DNA of 64,000 nucleotides, from the NCBI GenBank assembly GCA_050084515.1, contig CM114273.1, positions 20,894,001 through 20,958,000 on the forward strand, given 5' to 3'. The notes beneath the pieces were generated by a model. The model was not told where the DNA came from, did no database searches, and saw only the letters and a list, made by a program, of their open reading frames with translations. The DNA comes from Blasia pusilla. Lineage: Eukaryota; Marchantiophyta; Marchantiopsida; Blasiales. Shown here one piece after another: positions 63,578 to 64,000 of this stretch; position 1 is the stretch's first letter; every line of letters begins with the position of its first letter. The translations under genes and the position numbers were made by a program.

Positions 63578-64000
63578 AGTAGGTAGTTCTACATTTCGAC
63601 TTGTGTCTATAACATGGATGACAAGAAGGTGACTAACAATGGAGCCACATGAGCACCCGGACTTCTTGCTCCTAGCGTCCGAGAGATGTATGTCATGGTA
63701 GGTAGGGATAGATGGCTATTTGGAGTTAGAGGGACCTAACCACCAGTTATGGGGGCGATTGGAGATATTTTGGTACTTCTTGTCTTGTTTGTTTGGATGC
63801 CATGAGTTAGCATGGGATCGTGTGTGTTTGTGTGTGTGTTCGGTGACAACGATGTATGTTGTGTAGCAATGTGTATGCGCACGACACTTCTAATTTGTCT
63901 TTTAGGATAGATCTATGAGATCTAGTAGAACGCCTTTGTGAGTAGTGGAGGACAGACTTAGAAGGTTGAGGATGACCTGCTGAGGCCCCGAGAAACCTGA
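63578..64000 (+). other. Downstream region of the PHD-integrase element; no gene seen
   Basis: Presumably 3' noncoding sequence and the start of an LTR. A TTATGGGGGCGATTGGAGA purine-rich stretch near 63,747 could be a polypurine tract, but no LTR start was fixed. Confidence 0.35.

Overview
The window looks like repeat-rich nuclear DNA of a streptophyte. It is probably not a flowering plant: a non-seed land plant or charophyte-grade alga fits best. Grounds: Ty3/gypsy elements with chromodomain integrase, hAT and SWIM-type Mutator-like (MULE) transposases, GT-AG introns, long GA microsatellites, and a Ty3/gypsy element carrying a DNMT3-like cytosine methyltransferase, a combination reported from charophytes. 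The species assignment is inference. I found no rRNA, no convincing tRNA and no CRISPR. No gene is intact, and nearly every coding region carries stops or frameshifts.

Layout. (1) 1-9,625 (+) is copy A of a composite Ty3/gypsy segment: leader, gag, retropepsin-like domain, DNMT3-like methyltransferase, then directly a chromovirus integrase with chromodomain, a candidate LTR, and a stretch with palindromic repeats. (2) 9,625-13,700 holds a decayed hAT transposase (-) and a GC-rich hairpin region. (3) 13,700-28,220 is the first MULE locus (C1): a 217-bp tandem array, an acidic-protein remnant, then on the minus strand gene 3 (small helical protein), gene 2 (MULE transposase with SWIM finger) and gene 1 (zinc-finger/basic protein). 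(4) 28,220-34,560 is intergenic mosaic with GA repeats and minisatellites. (5) 34,560-45,490 is the second MULE locus (C2), with the same three genes in the same order plus a different 231-bp tandem array. (6) 45,490-48,600 has a coiled-coil gene remnant and a second GA tract. (7) 48,600-53,580 (+) is a split, damaged gene whose C-terminal part resembles a beta-class amino-methyltransferase. Its introns and 3' region are full of a 25-bp palindrome. (8) 53,275-62,646 (-) is copy B of the composite retroelement, inverted relative to A. It keeps the gag zinc knuckles that A has lost, and it carries an LTR promoter with hairpins. (9) 62,790-63,577 (+) is a separate Ty3/gypsy integrase fragment ending in a PHD finger.

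Common theme. Three unrelated loci here relate to DNA methylation: a retroelement carrying a DNMT3-like enzyme, an amino-methyltransferase-like gene, and two copies of a three-gene MULE. The noncoding parts of the MULEs, and two unrelated tandem arrays beside them, are studded with one short motif (GGAATGCNTTCC). That layout matches the VANDAL/VANC anti-silencing systems of Arabidopsis, in which an element-encoded protein recognises short motifs spread through the element's own noncoding DNA. I regard this as the best candidate for an undescribed system. The amino-methyltransferase-like gene has its own, different intron palindrome, so the two loci may follow the same logic with different motifs.
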